NCBI RefSeq assembly: GCF_026781265.1
Contig: NZ_JAKUVC010000007.1
Location: forward strand, 62,001-126,000
Length of the DNA stretch: 64,000 nucleotides
Source of the DNA: Streptococcus sanguinis
GTDB taxonomy: Bacteria > Bacillota > Bacilli > Lactobacillales > Streptococcaceae
Direction of reading: 5' to 3'
Positions within the stretch are counted from its first letter, which is position 1. Each line of letters begins with the position of its first letter. A program made the position numbers and the translations under genes. The notes under the pieces were generated by a model that ran no database searches, had not been told where the DNA came from, and was given only the letters and a program-made list of their open reading frames with translations. Positions 19,605 through 28,636 of the stretch are shown in pieces.

Positions 19605-19643
19605 GGCAAACCCTCCATTTATTGTTATTTCTTTCACAATTAT

Positions 19644-19674
19644 AGTATAATATCTCTAGTAACTAGAGAGTCAA
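19644..19674 (-). promoter_or_regulatory. MerR-type promoter/operator of the dehydrogenase gene
   Basis: Minus-strand -35 TTGACT (19669-19674) and -10 TATACT (19644-19649) are separated by 19 bases. The spacer is filled by a near-perfect palindrome, TCTCTAGT-A-ACTAGAGA (19653-19669). An over-long spacer with a centred dyad is the hallmark of MerR-family activation. Confidence 0.85.
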
Positions 19675-19690
19675 TAGAGGGTTTGAAAAA

Positions 19691-20527
19691 ATGAAAAAAA
19701 TTTTGCGCATCGGAGAATTTTCCCAAATAAATCAGATTTCTATCCAGACTCTACGATTCTATGACCAAATCGGTCTTTTAAAACCCTATAAAGTCGATCC
19801 AGAAACCAACTATCGCTACTACCATATCAATCAGTCTTCTCTGGTTGACTCCATTCAGTACCTGCGTCAACTGAATTTTTCTCTAGAAGACATCAAAGAA
19901 ATCCTATCTGACAAAGACCATTTTCAACTGCACCAGCTTATCGAGGAGCGCTATCAGCGTCTTCTAGAGGAAAAAGAGAATTTAGAAAAACAAATCCAAG
20001 AAATCGAAATCTTTCGGTCTGGTGCCCGTATCTATAGCGAAAAGCAGAGCGAGCAAGAACTGGAAATCCTAACTTTTCCTGAACGGCAACTGCTTACTTT
20101 TGAAATTGATCAAAATATTTATCAAATGAAAAGTGAAGAATACGAACTCGCTCTACGCTGCTTCAAGCAAGAAATTATGCGTTACAGTCCTTTTTTCACT
20201 CATTTCAGCCGTGTCGGCTCTATTATGAAACAAGAAGATTTCCAAAAAGAAAGATGGATTTCCAAGCAACTCTGTCTCTTCCATCATACTCCCAATGAAC
20301 TCCCTCACTTAAATCGAATATTGCTGCCGGCAGGAAATTATGCTGTTGCTTACTGCCCTTCCTTCGCAGATGAACTTAAAGCTCTGCCGTATTTTCACCA
20401 AGCTCTGAACCAAGCTGGATATACTCCTGTGGGTGATTATATCTGCGAGGTCATCCATGAACAGCCACAACTCCAGGAGCAGCACCGCGATATGTTCATC
20501 CGGATGCAAGTTCAGATAGAGAATTAA
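19691..20527 (+). CDS. MerR family regulator with effector-binding domain
   Basis: 278 residues. The N-terminal MerR helix-turn-helix and wing (LRIGEFSQINQISIQTLRFYDQIGLLKP, then NYRYY) are followed by a coiled-coil dimerisation helix (about 85-115) and a C-terminal GyrI/BltR-like effector domain (about 125-278). This layout fits ligand-responsive activators such as BmrR/BltR. It is divergent from the dehydrogenase gene and probably activates it through the dyad at 19653-19669. The inducer cannot be told from sequence. Confidence 0.88.
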   Translation: MKKILRIGEFSQINQISIQTLRFYDQIGLLKPYKVDPETNYRYYHINQSSLVDSIQYLRQLNFSLEDIKEILSDKDHFQLHQLIEERYQRLLEEKENLEKQIQEIEIFRSGARIYSEKQSEQELEILTFPERQLLTFEIDQNIYQMKSEEYELALRCFKQEIMRYSPFFTHFSRVGSIMKQEDFQKERWISKQLCLFHHTPNELPHLNRILLPAGNYAVAYCPSFADELKALPYFHQALNQAGYTPVGDYICEVIHEQPQLQEQHRDMFIRMQVQIEN

Positions 20528-20617
20528 AAAGCAAGCAGATGGATGTATCGAAATTCTTGCCAGATACTGGAGCAAGCTCAGCCAAAAACGAATCACTTCA
20601 CAAGCCGTAATTATATC

Positions 20618-20648
20618 AAAAAAGGACGGGAAAACACCCATCCTTTTT
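20618..20648. terminator. Bidirectional terminator between merR-type gene and fruA
   Basis: AAAAAGGACGGG and CCCATCCTTTTT form a stem with T runs on both strands, placed between two convergent genes. Confidence 0.8.
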
Positions 20649-20675
20649 ATGTGCAAATAACCATTGCTTAGCATC

Positions 20676-23600
20676 TTAGTCTTCTTGTTTCTTCCTTCCA
20701 GCTAGAAGACCCATTCCCAGAAAAGCTAAACCAGCCAGAGGCAGAAACTTATCTTCTTGAGTGCCAGTCTTAGGCAGGGCCGAGTCGGGAGCTGGCTGCA
20801 ATCTTGGCGACGGAATAACTTTTCCTTCCTCACCTTGTTTCAAAGCTTGAGCCTGGGTCCTTGTCAAAGGCTGTTTAGCACTTTCAGCCACCACCTTGCT
20901 GCCAACTTCTACTAGTTCGTCAACTGCTAGAGAGAGCACTTCCTGACCGAGGATGGTTCGCTGACCGTTCAAGACTTCTACAAAGACTCGTTTTTGACCT
21001 TTTTGGCCGGCTACAAGTATCCGCCGCTGCCCTCTTTCCAGTTCTGGATTTTCCTGTTCTTGAGTCTGATATGCAATCTCTTCCATTACGACTTCTAAGA
21101 ACGGCTTTTCTTCCACTAGGTCCTTTATCCCTTCTTCCGGAGTGACCCGATGACTTGGTTTCAGAGCTAGGGCTGCAAGAGCTGTCTTCAGATCCTGCTC
21201 TGCTCTATCTAAATCCGCCTGCTCCGCTCTTTCATTTGCCAAGAGAGACTGGGCTCGAGCCAAGGCTGACTGGTAAGCCTGAACTGTCTCATCTGTGTAG
21301 AGGCTCGGATCTAGACTAGCTGTACTGTCTACCACTTTCTGCAGAGAAGCCTTATTAACTGCTGGGGCATGAAGATTGGTCACAAAGAAATTGCGCGCTT
21401 CCAAATCCCCATCCCAGAGTCCCAGACCGACGTAGGCATCATTATAATAAGGTTCAACCATATCAAATTGGTGGTTCAGGTATTCTACACCGTCCACAGA
21501 TACACTGACACCATTTTTAGTTTTCACTAGCTTAACATGGTGGAACTGGCCGTCATTAAGATGCTTGCCATTCATGCTACTTTCTGCAATCGTCTCTCCC
21601 ATAAAGCGGTAAAGTCGAATCTTATCATTATCGCCAAATTGAATAGAATAAGCATTGCGAGGATTAACATTTTCAGACGCATAGAAAATGTTAATCAAGC
21701 CTTTTTGATACTTGAGATCCACATCCAAGTTATACTCAGGGAAAGGAATCTTCTGACCTCCCATATAATAATCATTGGCGCTGGTATTCTGATTATAGAG
21801 ACTTTCACCGTCGACATACCACTTACCGGAAACAGCTTTTAGATCTGGAACATTGGTCTTAAAGTCATTACGGCTGATATTGATGGTGAAGACCTTGGAA
21901 AGGCTTGGATTTTCCTTAGAGGTCGCCGTTACCTTGACCACACCCCTTTGCAGAGCAGTCACTCGCAGCTTCTTATTGCCATCTTCCGTGACAGAGACCA
22001 AGTCTGGCTGATCCACACTCCAGCTGACCGCTTGAGAGACACTTGCTGGCATGATATATGCTTTCAAATCTAAACTATCACCGACATAAATATTATTTGT
22101 TACAGGAGAAGCCTGCACTAGTTCCAGTGGTTTGGTCACTGCCTGTTTGTCTTTCCAGATGCCCTTCAGCGGATAAAGAGCAATGTCAGCCTTAGCTGCA
22201 CCACCTTCTACAAACACACTAGCGGCAAGACTATTTGGCGCAGGGAAAATCTGATTGGCACCCGCCACAGTATATCCTTTTGCAAAGACTTCTAGGCTGG
22301 AGCGATCCACATAGAGATGCAGATCTATGCTGCCATCCGCATTGCGCTTGACAGACTGACTATCCACCTGAGCAAATTTATTACTGAGAAGAATGCCGGA
22401 CTGGCTGCGGTCAATAGAGAGAGTTTCCTTTTCTAAATCATAGGTAACTCTAGTCACTTCTCCATCTCCAACCCGCAGGTTAAAACCGACTTTCTTGGTC
22501 GTTTCACTCGGACGGAAAGTAGAGACAATTTCATACTGATCATCGGAAAAATCTTTCAACAGCCCATTCTTCTCACTAACTTCCACGTCTTTATACAACA
22601 CAGCCTTGTCTTCCTGACGCAGAGACTGATAAGCTGTAATTGGCGTCTGAGTCAGCCGATAGCTGCCGTCTTGCTTGATAAGGCCTAGTTTGAGGTTAAG
22701 ATTGAAGGTGCCGTTGAACTTCTGACCGACGGTATCGGCTACCAGATTACAGTAATCTTCCCAGGTATTCATCCAGTTAGACTCGATAATGTCGGGTAGG
22801 GTTGGATTAGCCTTGCTGCCAAAGTCCTGAACATAGTATGTCATGGCCGCATAAGAGTCTTTACCAAAGTTCATAACCTGATCAGCCTGAGCAAACTCAG
22901 CATCTGGGACGAAGGTCCACTTGCCCTCCACCTGTCTAAAATCACCGACCTTATAGGAGCGCCCGCCACGAGACAGGACCCACTTAAGGCTGCCATCGTC
23001 TGCCAGTAAAGGATAGAGATCTGGGCACTCCGTATGGAGATCCGCATAAGTTGACTCGACCTTCCAATTACGCAGATTATCAGACGAATAAATTCTCAGC
23101 GGTCCGCCTGCAACGACCATAAACCATTTGCCCTCCCAACGGAAGACCTTGGGGTCACGAAAATCTTGAGACTGCAGTGGATCATCCGTCCAGTCAGCTG
23201 CAATTTGATCAAGCTTCGTCCAAGTCCGGCCCTCATCTTTACTATAGGCCAATTTGATGCGCTGACCGTTTCCATCGGCAGTAATCAGCGCGACTAAACC
23301 GCCCTGGTCATTGTCAAACAAACCAGAGGAATTGGTGGTATCTGCGACGATAGAGCCTGAGAACATAGCTCCATTAGCATCCGGATAAAAGGCAATCGGC
23401 TGTTCTTCCCAATGAATCAAATCCTTGCTGGTCGCATGACCCCAGTGCATAGGCCCCCACTTGGTATCGTCATAAAACTGATAGAAGAAATGATAGACTC
23501 CCTTGTAATAAACCAGCCCGTTGGGATCATTAGCCCAACCGTCCTTGACCGAATAATGATACTGACCGCGATAGAGCTCATTGTAGTATACCTCATCTGC

Positions 23601-24896
23601 CTGCCGACGATGGACATTGAGCCGATAAGTCAGACTGACCCCCTGCCCATCCTCATCCGTCACAGTGCTGGTCACCGTCAGATAGTTTGCCCCCACTACC
23701 AGCGGAATATTCTTCAAATCACTATAAAACCTACCTGCAGCATCAGTCACGCTTACTTTAGCAGCGGGATTTTTCGCTACGACAGTCAAGTCTACAGTCT
23801 CAGCATCATGTTTGACATACTGTATGGTAATAGGAGCACTAAACTGACCTTTCTGCTCCACTTTCCCAACCGAAGAAGTCACCCTTATATCCTCCAACTC
23901 GGGATTAGACTGAGGAGTGATTTCTTTATAAAAGGTATTTTGAAAAAGTAGCTCGCTATTCCAGTTTAGTAAGCCAAAATAGCCTTTTGACAGATAAGTA
24001 TTCTGCCCCTTGTCATCTCTCTGAAGCGTGTAATCTCCTGAGCTGGCCACTAGAATATCATTGACATAGTAGGATACCCAAGAGCCAATTGAAACGACCT
24101 TGAGCCGATATTTATTATCATCCGTTGGCTCGATATGTTTTTCATTGATAAACTGATAGTCACGCCCGCCTTGCCAACGCCAGAACTTCACATTATTGCT
24201 GCCACCATCAATATTAACTGCATAGCTACTCTTGTCATCCGGATTATTATTACTGCGGAAAATGAGGGCAGCCGCTCCTTCCTTACTGAGGAAAGTTACA
24301 TCCGTCGAGTAAACAAAATCCTTGCCCTGACTTTGAGAGTAAAGGAAACTATCACCTTTGCCTCTGGCATCACTATAAATTCCTTGCTCCCGAACTTCCC
24401 AAACTCCATTTTTATCTCCCTTGGCTTCTGCCAAATTAGTATTGAAGCCTGACTGCTTATCTACAGTCTCTGCGGCAGGGAGTTTTTCCGAAGCAACTTC
24501 CTTCGCTGCTGGCTGTTCGTCTTCTTTCTGTTTGGTCTCTTTAGCATTTGCTGTGACTTGATTTTCCTTATCAGTCTTTTGATTGGCTGACTCTACTGCT
24601 GCATCCTGACTACCTGCTTCCGTCGCAGCAGTCTCCCCAGCTACAGGGTTATCTGTCTTATCGGCATTCCTTGTAGGAGCAGCTGTTTGCCCGCTCTCAG
24701 GCTCCGAGACAGCTGATGAATCAGCCTGCAAGACCTGAGCAGGAGCTGGATTAGCCTTACCCTCATCTGCATAAACAACTCCACCGCCATCTAACAAGAA
24801 AGCTCCAAAAGTCAGCAAGGCACATCCAAAAACCCAACGCTTTCCGCTTTTTCTCATAAACCAATTTTTACACACTTTTTCCTGATGATTTTTCAT
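20676..24896 (-). CDS. fruA: Cell-wall-anchored fructanase (exo-beta-fructosidase, GH32)
   Basis: 1406-residue surface enzyme that hydrolyses levan, inulin and sucrose-type fructosides. The signal sequence is of the KxYKxGKxW-like kind (RKSGKRWVFG). A low-complexity linker is followed by a lectin-like domain (about 150-330). The GH32 catalytic domain starts at about 445 with WANDPNG (nucleophile Asp), FRDPKVF (about 580) and ECPDLYP (acid/base Glu, about 624). A second lectin-like domain (about 1040-1180), a helical repeat region and LPKTG-hydrophobic-RKKQED at the C-terminus follow. ATG at 24896 is preferred over an upstream in-frame codon because GAGGTG precedes it. A cre-like site upstream suggests glucose repression, as known for streptococcal fruA. 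Confidence 0.95.
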   Translation of the reverse strand: MKNHQEKVCKNWFMRKSGKRWVFGCALLTFGAFLLDGGGVVYADEGKANPAPAQVLQADSSAVSEPESGQTAAPTRNADKTDNPVAGETAATEAGSQDAAVESANQKTDKENQVTANAKETKQKEDEQPAAKEVASEKLPAAETVDKQSGFNTNLAEAKGDKNGVWEVREQGIYSDARGKGDSFLYSQSQGKDFVYSTDVTFLSKEGAAALIFRSNNNPDDKSSYAVNIDGGSNNVKFWRWQGGRDYQFINEKHIEPTDDNKYRLKVVSIGSWVSYYVNDILVASSGDYTLQRDDKGQNTYLSKGYFGLLNWNSELLFQNTFYKEITPQSNPELEDIRVTSSVGKVEQKGQFSAPITIQYVKHDAETVDLTVVAKNPAAKVSVTDAAGRFYSDLKNIPLVVGANYLTVTSTVTDEDGQGVSLTYRLNVHRRQADEVYYNELYRGQYHYSVKDGWANDPNGLVYYKGVYHFFYQFYDDTKWGPMHWGHATSKDLIHWEEQPIAFYPDANGAMFSGSIVADTTNSSGLFDNDQGGLVALITADGNGQRIKLAYSKDEGRTWTKLDQIAADWTDDPLQSQDFRDPKVFRWEGKWFMVVAGGPLRIYSSDNLRNWKVESTYADLHTECPDLYPLLADDGSLKWVLSRGGRSYKVGDFRQVEGKWTFVPDAEFAQADQVMNFGKDSYAAMTYYVQDFGSKANPTLPDIIESNWMNTWEDYCNLVADTVGQKFNGTFNLNLKLGLIKQDGSYRLTQTPITAYQSLRQEDKAVLYKDVEVSEKNGLLKDFSDDQYEIVSTFRPSETTKKVGFNLRVGDGEVTRVTYDLEKETLSIDRSQSGILLSNKFAQVDSQSVKRNADGSIDLHLYVDRSSLEVFAKGYTVAGANQIFPAPNSLAASVFVEGGAAKADIALYPLKGIWKDKQAVTKPLELVQASPVTNNIYVGDSLDLKAYIMPASVSQAVSWSVDQPDLVSVTEDGNKKLRVTALQRGVVKVTATSKENPSLSKVFTINISRNDFKTNVPDLKAVSGKWYVDGESLYNQNTSANDYYMGGQKIPFPEYNLDVDLKYQKGLINIFYASENVNPRNAYSIQFGDNDKIRLYRFMGETIAESSMNGKHLNDGQFHHVKLVKTKNGVSVSVDGVEYLNHQFDMVEPYYNDAYVGLGLWDGDLEARNFFVTNLHAPAVNKASLQKVVDSTASLDPSLYTDETVQAYQSALARAQSLLANERAEQADLDRAEQDLKTALAALALKPSHRVTPEEGIKDLVEEKPFLEVVMEEIAYQTQEQENPELERGQRRILVAGQKGQKRVFVEVLNGQRTILGQEVLSLAVDELVEVGSKVVAESAKQPLTRTQAQALKQGEEGKVIPSPRLQPAPDSALPKTGTQEDKFLPLAGLAFLGMGLLAGRKKQED

Positions 24897-25130
24897 GACA
24901 CACCTCAATATTCTAAAAATAAAATCAGACTCCTCACAACCAAATTACTTCTACATAAAGCACTCCTTTCACCTTTTCTTGTTCAAAATGAACACCTTGT
25001 TTAGCACCTAACTCCTTTATAAAAAAGAAGCAATCTCAATAATCTAAATATAACAAATTTTTGTAAGCGCTTCACCTAACGTTTGTCACAAAAACAAAAT
25101 GACAGATGTCATATTTTAGAAATGAAGAAA
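24897..25130. other. Gene-free upstream region of fruA
   Basis: AT-rich region that contains the fruA leader and promoter area and the cre-like site. I see no further open frame. Confidence 0.5.
25062..25075. promoter_or_regulatory. cre-like site upstream of fruA
   Basis: TGTAAGCGCTTCAC, a palindromic AAGCGCTT core with two mismatches to the cre consensus, about 170 bases upstream of the fruA start. Confidence 0.65.
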
Positions 25131-25161
25131 AAACAAAAAGCCTCCAAAACGGAAAGCTTTT
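25131..25161 (-). terminator. Probable terminator of the ATP-grasp gene
   Basis: Minus strand: AAAAGC ... GCTTTTT with an inner CC/GG pair, followed by a T-rich tract just past the stop. Confidence 0.55.
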
Positions 25162-25168
25162 GTTTGTT

Positions 25169-26113
25169 TTAAATTTGTTCTGGATAGGACGCTGCTAACT
25201 CGTTCTTTAGATATTCTGCCAGATACTGATGAGCAAAAATTCCTGCTTTTTCTTCTGCTGTCGGATTATAGTTGGTATTGGTGTTCACATCATAGACATA
25301 GATTTGACCTGTCTCCGACTCTACCCACTCAATAGCTGCCACATCAATTCCAGCCTGAGTTAGAAATGTCTCGTAAGCCTGTCTTTGACTAGCAGGCAGC
25401 GGCTCCGTAATTTGAAACTTATCTGATGTCTCTAACTGAGCAGGCTTTTGCCCAATCTGACACCCATCTGCCGGACAAAGCTGAAAACCGTCTGATGAAT
25501 CAATCGACACTGTATAAAGAAACTTCTGATTGATGAATTCCGAACGACGAATCCGACCATCCGCAGGCTTTATATAGGCCTGAAGCAGAGTAATCCCATC
25601 CACAGAAGGTTCAAAAGCAGGACTGTCTACATAGGATTTCAACTCCGCCTCACTATTGAAGAGCTGCACTCCCAAACCTTTCCCAGCCCGATTATGCTTG
25701 GTAATCAGAGGATAAATATTAAGCTTTCTAGCTGCCTCCAGAATATTCTCCTGTCCCAAAACAGCTACCGTCTCTGGATAAGCAATTCCAACCTCAGAAA
25801 GCTTCAAATACTGTTTAATTTTGCTGATTTCCAAATTAATAGCTCCGCTGCCGTTGATGACCTTGCGACCGTGAGCTTCCAGCCAAGCTAGAACCTGCTC
25901 TGTAAATTCTGGTGCATAGCGGTGTCCACGCGTATGAGAAGATGCAGACATCCGATTATAGAAAATTCCTGTTAGAGGTGGACTCTGCAGATCTAGGATC
26001 CCACTTGACAAATCCCAAAGTTCATAGGGCACATCTTTTTTCTCCAGCCACTTGACCAAGTGCTGCGTCCACTCCAAATTTTCATGAATAACGTATACTT
26101 TTGCTTGACTCAT
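25169..26113 (-). CDS. ATP-grasp protein (RimK-like carboxylate-amine ligase family)
   Basis: 314 residues. The N-terminal part is a preATP-grasp fold (KVYVIHENLEWTQHL). The central ATP-grasp core has LEISKIKQYLKLSEVGIAYPET, the lysine/glycine loop PLITKHNRAGKGLGV (about 140-155) and the metal-binding end EWVESETGQIYVYDVNTNTNYN. Enzymes of this group join a carboxylate to an amine using ATP; the substrates are unknown. A start at 26113 follows AGGAGA; an alternative ATG at 26128 overlaps the stop of the upstream symporter gene (TAATG). The two genes form an operon, so the ligase may act on what the symporter imports. Confidence 0.85.
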   Translation of the reverse strand: MSQAKVYVIHENLEWTQHLVKWLEKKDVPYELWDLSSGILDLQSPPLTGIFYNRMSASSHTRGHRYAPEFTEQVLAWLEAHGRKVINGSGAINLEISKIKQYLKLSEVGIAYPETVAVLGQENILEAARKLNIYPLITKHNRAGKGLGVQLFNSEAELKSYVDSPAFEPSVDGITLLQAYIKPADGRIRRSEFINQKFLYTVSIDSSDGFQLCPADGCQIGQKPAQLETSDKFQITEPLPASQRQAYETFLTQAGIDVAAIEWVESETGQIYVYDVNTNTNYNPTAEEKAGIFAHQYLAEYLKNELAASYPEQI

Positions 26114-26127
26114 AAGTCTCCTCTCCA

Positions 26128-27378
26128 TTATGAATACCGAACAGCCAGCTTGCTACTTTTCGATTCTTCTACTACATTGCCCTCCGTCTTTTCAATAACA
26201 CTGACGGCCAAGACCTGACCTAGAACATTGAGGGCAGTTCGACCAGCATTGACAAAGAAATCAACCGCAAAAATCAGGGCAACGCCTTCCACCGGTAGGC
26301 CTAGCTGAGGCGCAGCTGCCAGCAAGACAACAATCGCTCCTGAAGGCACCGTTGCAGCTGTTTTACCAATCAAAGTCAAAAGCAAAACAGTAAAGAAAAG
26401 CCCTGATACAGAAAAAGCAATCCCATAAGCATGAGCAATAAAAATAGTTGCTACAGAGAAATACACAGCGGCCCCCTCAAGATTAAAAGTGTAACCCAAA
26501 GGCACAACCAGATCTATGACATGCTCATCATAGCCCTGCTGCTTTAAATCTTTTAATAGAGGTGGCAGGACAACACTGGAACTACCAGAGACAAAAGCCA
26601 AAGTCAGAAGACTCCAAATCCGTTGCAAGCTTGTCAGATAAGGAATTCTGAAAGCAAAAGCAATCAAAGGAAAAATCACTAAAGCCAGAACCGCATAAGC
26701 CAGATAAGTTCCTGCTACAAATTGCCCCAAACCGATCAACTTGTCAACTCCTGTCGTAGCCACATCCTTAGCAATAAAGCCAAAAATACCTATCGGGGAC
26801 AACTTCACAATCACACCGACAATTTTATAAATAGCCTCAATCCAAATCTGCAGCATTTCAACAGCTTTCTGAGTCTTTTCTTCCTTGAGACTTCCAAGCC
26901 CAAATCCTAAAAATATAGCAAAAACAATAATAGGAAGCAGAGCTCCTTCCGAAAGCGACTTGATGATATTGGAGGGAATGAAGCTAAGAAAAAACTCATC
27001 CAGTTGAATACTTTTAGCAATCCCATCAATGCTGGCTCCCGCCTGACCGATATTGACTCCCTGACCAAAGCCCAGATAATAAGATACAAAGACAAAAATA
27101 AAGGTAATCGCCGTCGTGACCGCAAAGAAATAGAGCAGACTCTTTGTCAAGAGCTTTCCAAAAGATTTCTTACCGATCACACCAGCTACTGCTACGACCA
27201 CAACAGGAAAGACCAGCGGAATAATCACCATATTAATCAAACTGATAAAAGCTTGACCCAAAAACTGGTAAAAAGCCGAAAACTGCGGCCAGATAAGAGC
27301 AACAAGAACACACAAAATTAAAGCAATCAAGAGTTGTAAGCCCAGAGAAACCTTTGACCATAAAGAAACGATTTTCAT
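26128..27378 (-). CDS. Dicarboxylate/amino acid:cation symporter (DAACS/SDF family)
   Basis: 416-residue sodium- or proton-coupled importer with about eight membrane helices and two re-entrant loops. The hairpin with SGSSSVVLPP (about residue 265), the NLEGAA motif (NMDGT in classic members) and the final VNAGRTALNVLGQ segment, with the substrate-contacting Arg and Asn, are visible. The departures from the glutamate/aspartate consensus in the NMDGT and D-R-x-x-T-x-x-N regions mean that the substrate may not be glutamate. It is first in an operon with the ATP-grasp gene. Confidence 0.9.
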   Translation of the reverse strand: MKIVSLWSKVSLGLQLLIALILCVLVALIWPQFSAFYQFLGQAFISLINMVIIPLVFPVVVVAVAGVIGKKSFGKLLTKSLLYFFAVTTAITFIFVFVSYYLGFGQGVNIGQAGASIDGIAKSIQLDEFFLSFIPSNIIKSLSEGALLPIIVFAIFLGFGLGSLKEEKTQKAVEMLQIWIEAIYKIVGVIVKLSPIGIFGFIAKDVATTGVDKLIGLGQFVAGTYLAYAVLALVIFPLIAFAFRIPYLTSLQRIWSLLTLAFVSGSSSVVLPPLLKDLKQQGYDEHVIDLVVPLGYTFNLEGAAVYFSVATIFIAHAYGIAFSVSGLFFTVLLLTLIGKTAATVPSGAIVVLLAAAPQLGLPVEGVALIFAVDFFVNAGRTALNVLGQVLAVSVIEKTEGNVVEESKSSKLAVRYS

Positions 27379-27595
27379 TCCAAACTCCTTTAGTCTATTT
27401 TGATAGTTATTTTACTATGATTGCCCCTATCTGGCTAATATATATTTTCTATGAAAGCAATAGAAGAATTTTATAGGTGAGTTGAATAGCGTAAAAAAGC
27501 CATCCAAGAAATAACTCCTGAATGTCTATTAGTTTTATCCCTATAGAATGATTCCTCTAACGAAGCATATATTATTAAAACTTTTCAAATTCCAA
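27379..27595. other. Spacer with the left copy of a 35-bp direct repeat
   Basis: It holds the promoter area of the symporter gene and, at 27493-27527, a 35-base sequence repeated at 29828-29862. No gene was seen. Confidence 0.5.
27493..27527 (+). repeat. Left direct repeat flanking the GTPase module
   Basis: This 35-base stretch matches 29828-29862 at 30 of 35 positions in the same orientation; the shared part ends in CTGAATGTCT/TTGAATGTCT. The copies bracket the lipoprotein and GTPase genes. Confidence 0.65.
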
Positions 27596-28039
27596 TTAGT
27601 CCATCGGTTCACCTCCGACACTTATGTAATTACCTATAATCATTTCTTCAAGATTTACACTTTCATCATTATTAATCGGTATATCCACTCCCCACCCCGA
27701 TTCTTCAATATTATTGATACGCCCAAAAACATTAATATAATACTCGGGATTTGTAAGACCGCCATCACTCCATTGCGTCTCTTCCCAATCAATCTGAACT
27801 GATTCGACTTTTGGACTTTGAGCTTTTACCAAATCTATAATTTCTTGCTCATGATTTTTTAGATAAGCGAGCTGTTTTTGCTTGATAGCTTCTTTATCAT
27901 CTTTGATAGCCTTTTTTGAAGAAGCAACTTTCTTATCTTGTTTATTACTTTCTTTTTGAGTTACAGCGCATCCTCCTAGGCTTGCTAGTGCTACGATTGA
28001 TGCAAAAGCTACATTTATGATTTTCTTTCGTTTACCCAT
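27596..28039 (-). CDS. Small lipoprotein, function unknown
   Basis: 147 residues. A basic N-terminus (MGKRKK), a hydrophobic stretch and the lipobox LGGC (Cys about residue 24) indicate export and lipidation. The mature part begins with a Lys/Ser-rich, probably disordered linker and a helix (about 50-70), then a small beta-rich domain with IDWEETQWSDGG and GWGVDIPINND. It resembles small uncharacterised streptococcal lipoproteins. The AT content is higher than in neighbouring core genes. Confidence 0.75.
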   Translation of the reverse strand: MGKRKKIINVAFASIVALASLGGCAVTQKESNKQDKKVASSKKAIKDDKEAIKQKQLAYLKNHEQEIIDLVKAQSPKVESVQIDWEETQWSDGGLTNPEYYINVFGRINNIEESGWGVDIPINNDESVNLEEMIIGNYISVGGEPMD

Positions 28040-28408
28040 AGCTTCTCCTTGATTTTTTTGATCCCCTACTTGCTTTCTAATGCCACTGAGAGATTCACAT
28101 TATTTTATAAGCAGCAATAGTTCAATAATACACATCTAGTTTACTATAACAATTTTTAAAAATACATAAATTACTAAATCTTATCAAGCTATTATTTAGC
28201 CTTGTTTTTCAAAGATATTGTGTGTATAAAATCACTAAAATTAATCTGCCCCCCACTTCTAGTATTCCTTCAATGCCTCTCGAAGGACTTGAGCTCAATT
28301 CATTATTCTAATATCCTAAACAATATCCGTAAAATGATTTTTAGAATTATTCTTTTTTAATTTCATATGATATAATTATCTAAAAATATCATGTTTGTGA
28401 GAAATATT
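28040..28408 (+). promoter_or_regulatory. AT-rich spacer with a candidate promoter for the GTPase module
   Basis: This very AT-rich stretch has an extended -10 box (TGATATAAT, with TATAAT at 28371-28376) about 30 bases upstream of the small membrane protein gene. The -35 region is weak, as is usual for extended -10 promoters. Nothing else was recognised apart from a short CCTTC/GAAGG hairpin near 28270. Confidence 0.5.
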
Positions 28409-28636
28409 ATGTCAAAGACAAAAGGTAATAAAAAAAGAAATTCTTCTAAAGTAAAATATATCCTAGGAAGCGGAGCTTTAATTTTAGCCTCTACAGTTCT
28501 TCTGCCTAGAGTATTGAAAAAAACTAGAAATTATGTATATAAAAAACAAGTAACACTAACCAATCATCTAAAAACTAGTTTTGATGGGAAGGACACGTTA
28601 GTTAAAAGATCTGACTATAACAAAGGTAGAAGATAA
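28409..28636 (+). CDS. Small basic single-pass membrane protein
   Basis: 75 residues from the preferred ATG at 28409, which has a GAGA-like ribosome binding site; an upstream in-frame ATG lies at 28391. The protein is strongly basic (MSKTKGNKKRN...), with one hydrophobic segment (about 20-38, YILGSGALILASTVLLP) and a basic C-terminal tail. Its stop codon overlaps the start of the GTPase gene (TAATG), so the two are translated together. The family is unknown; it may anchor or regulate the GTPase at the membrane (inference). Confidence 0.7.
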   Translation: MSKTKGNKKRNSSKVKYILGSGALILASTVLLPRVLKKTRNYVYKKQVTLTNHLKTSFDGKDTLVKRSDYNKGRR

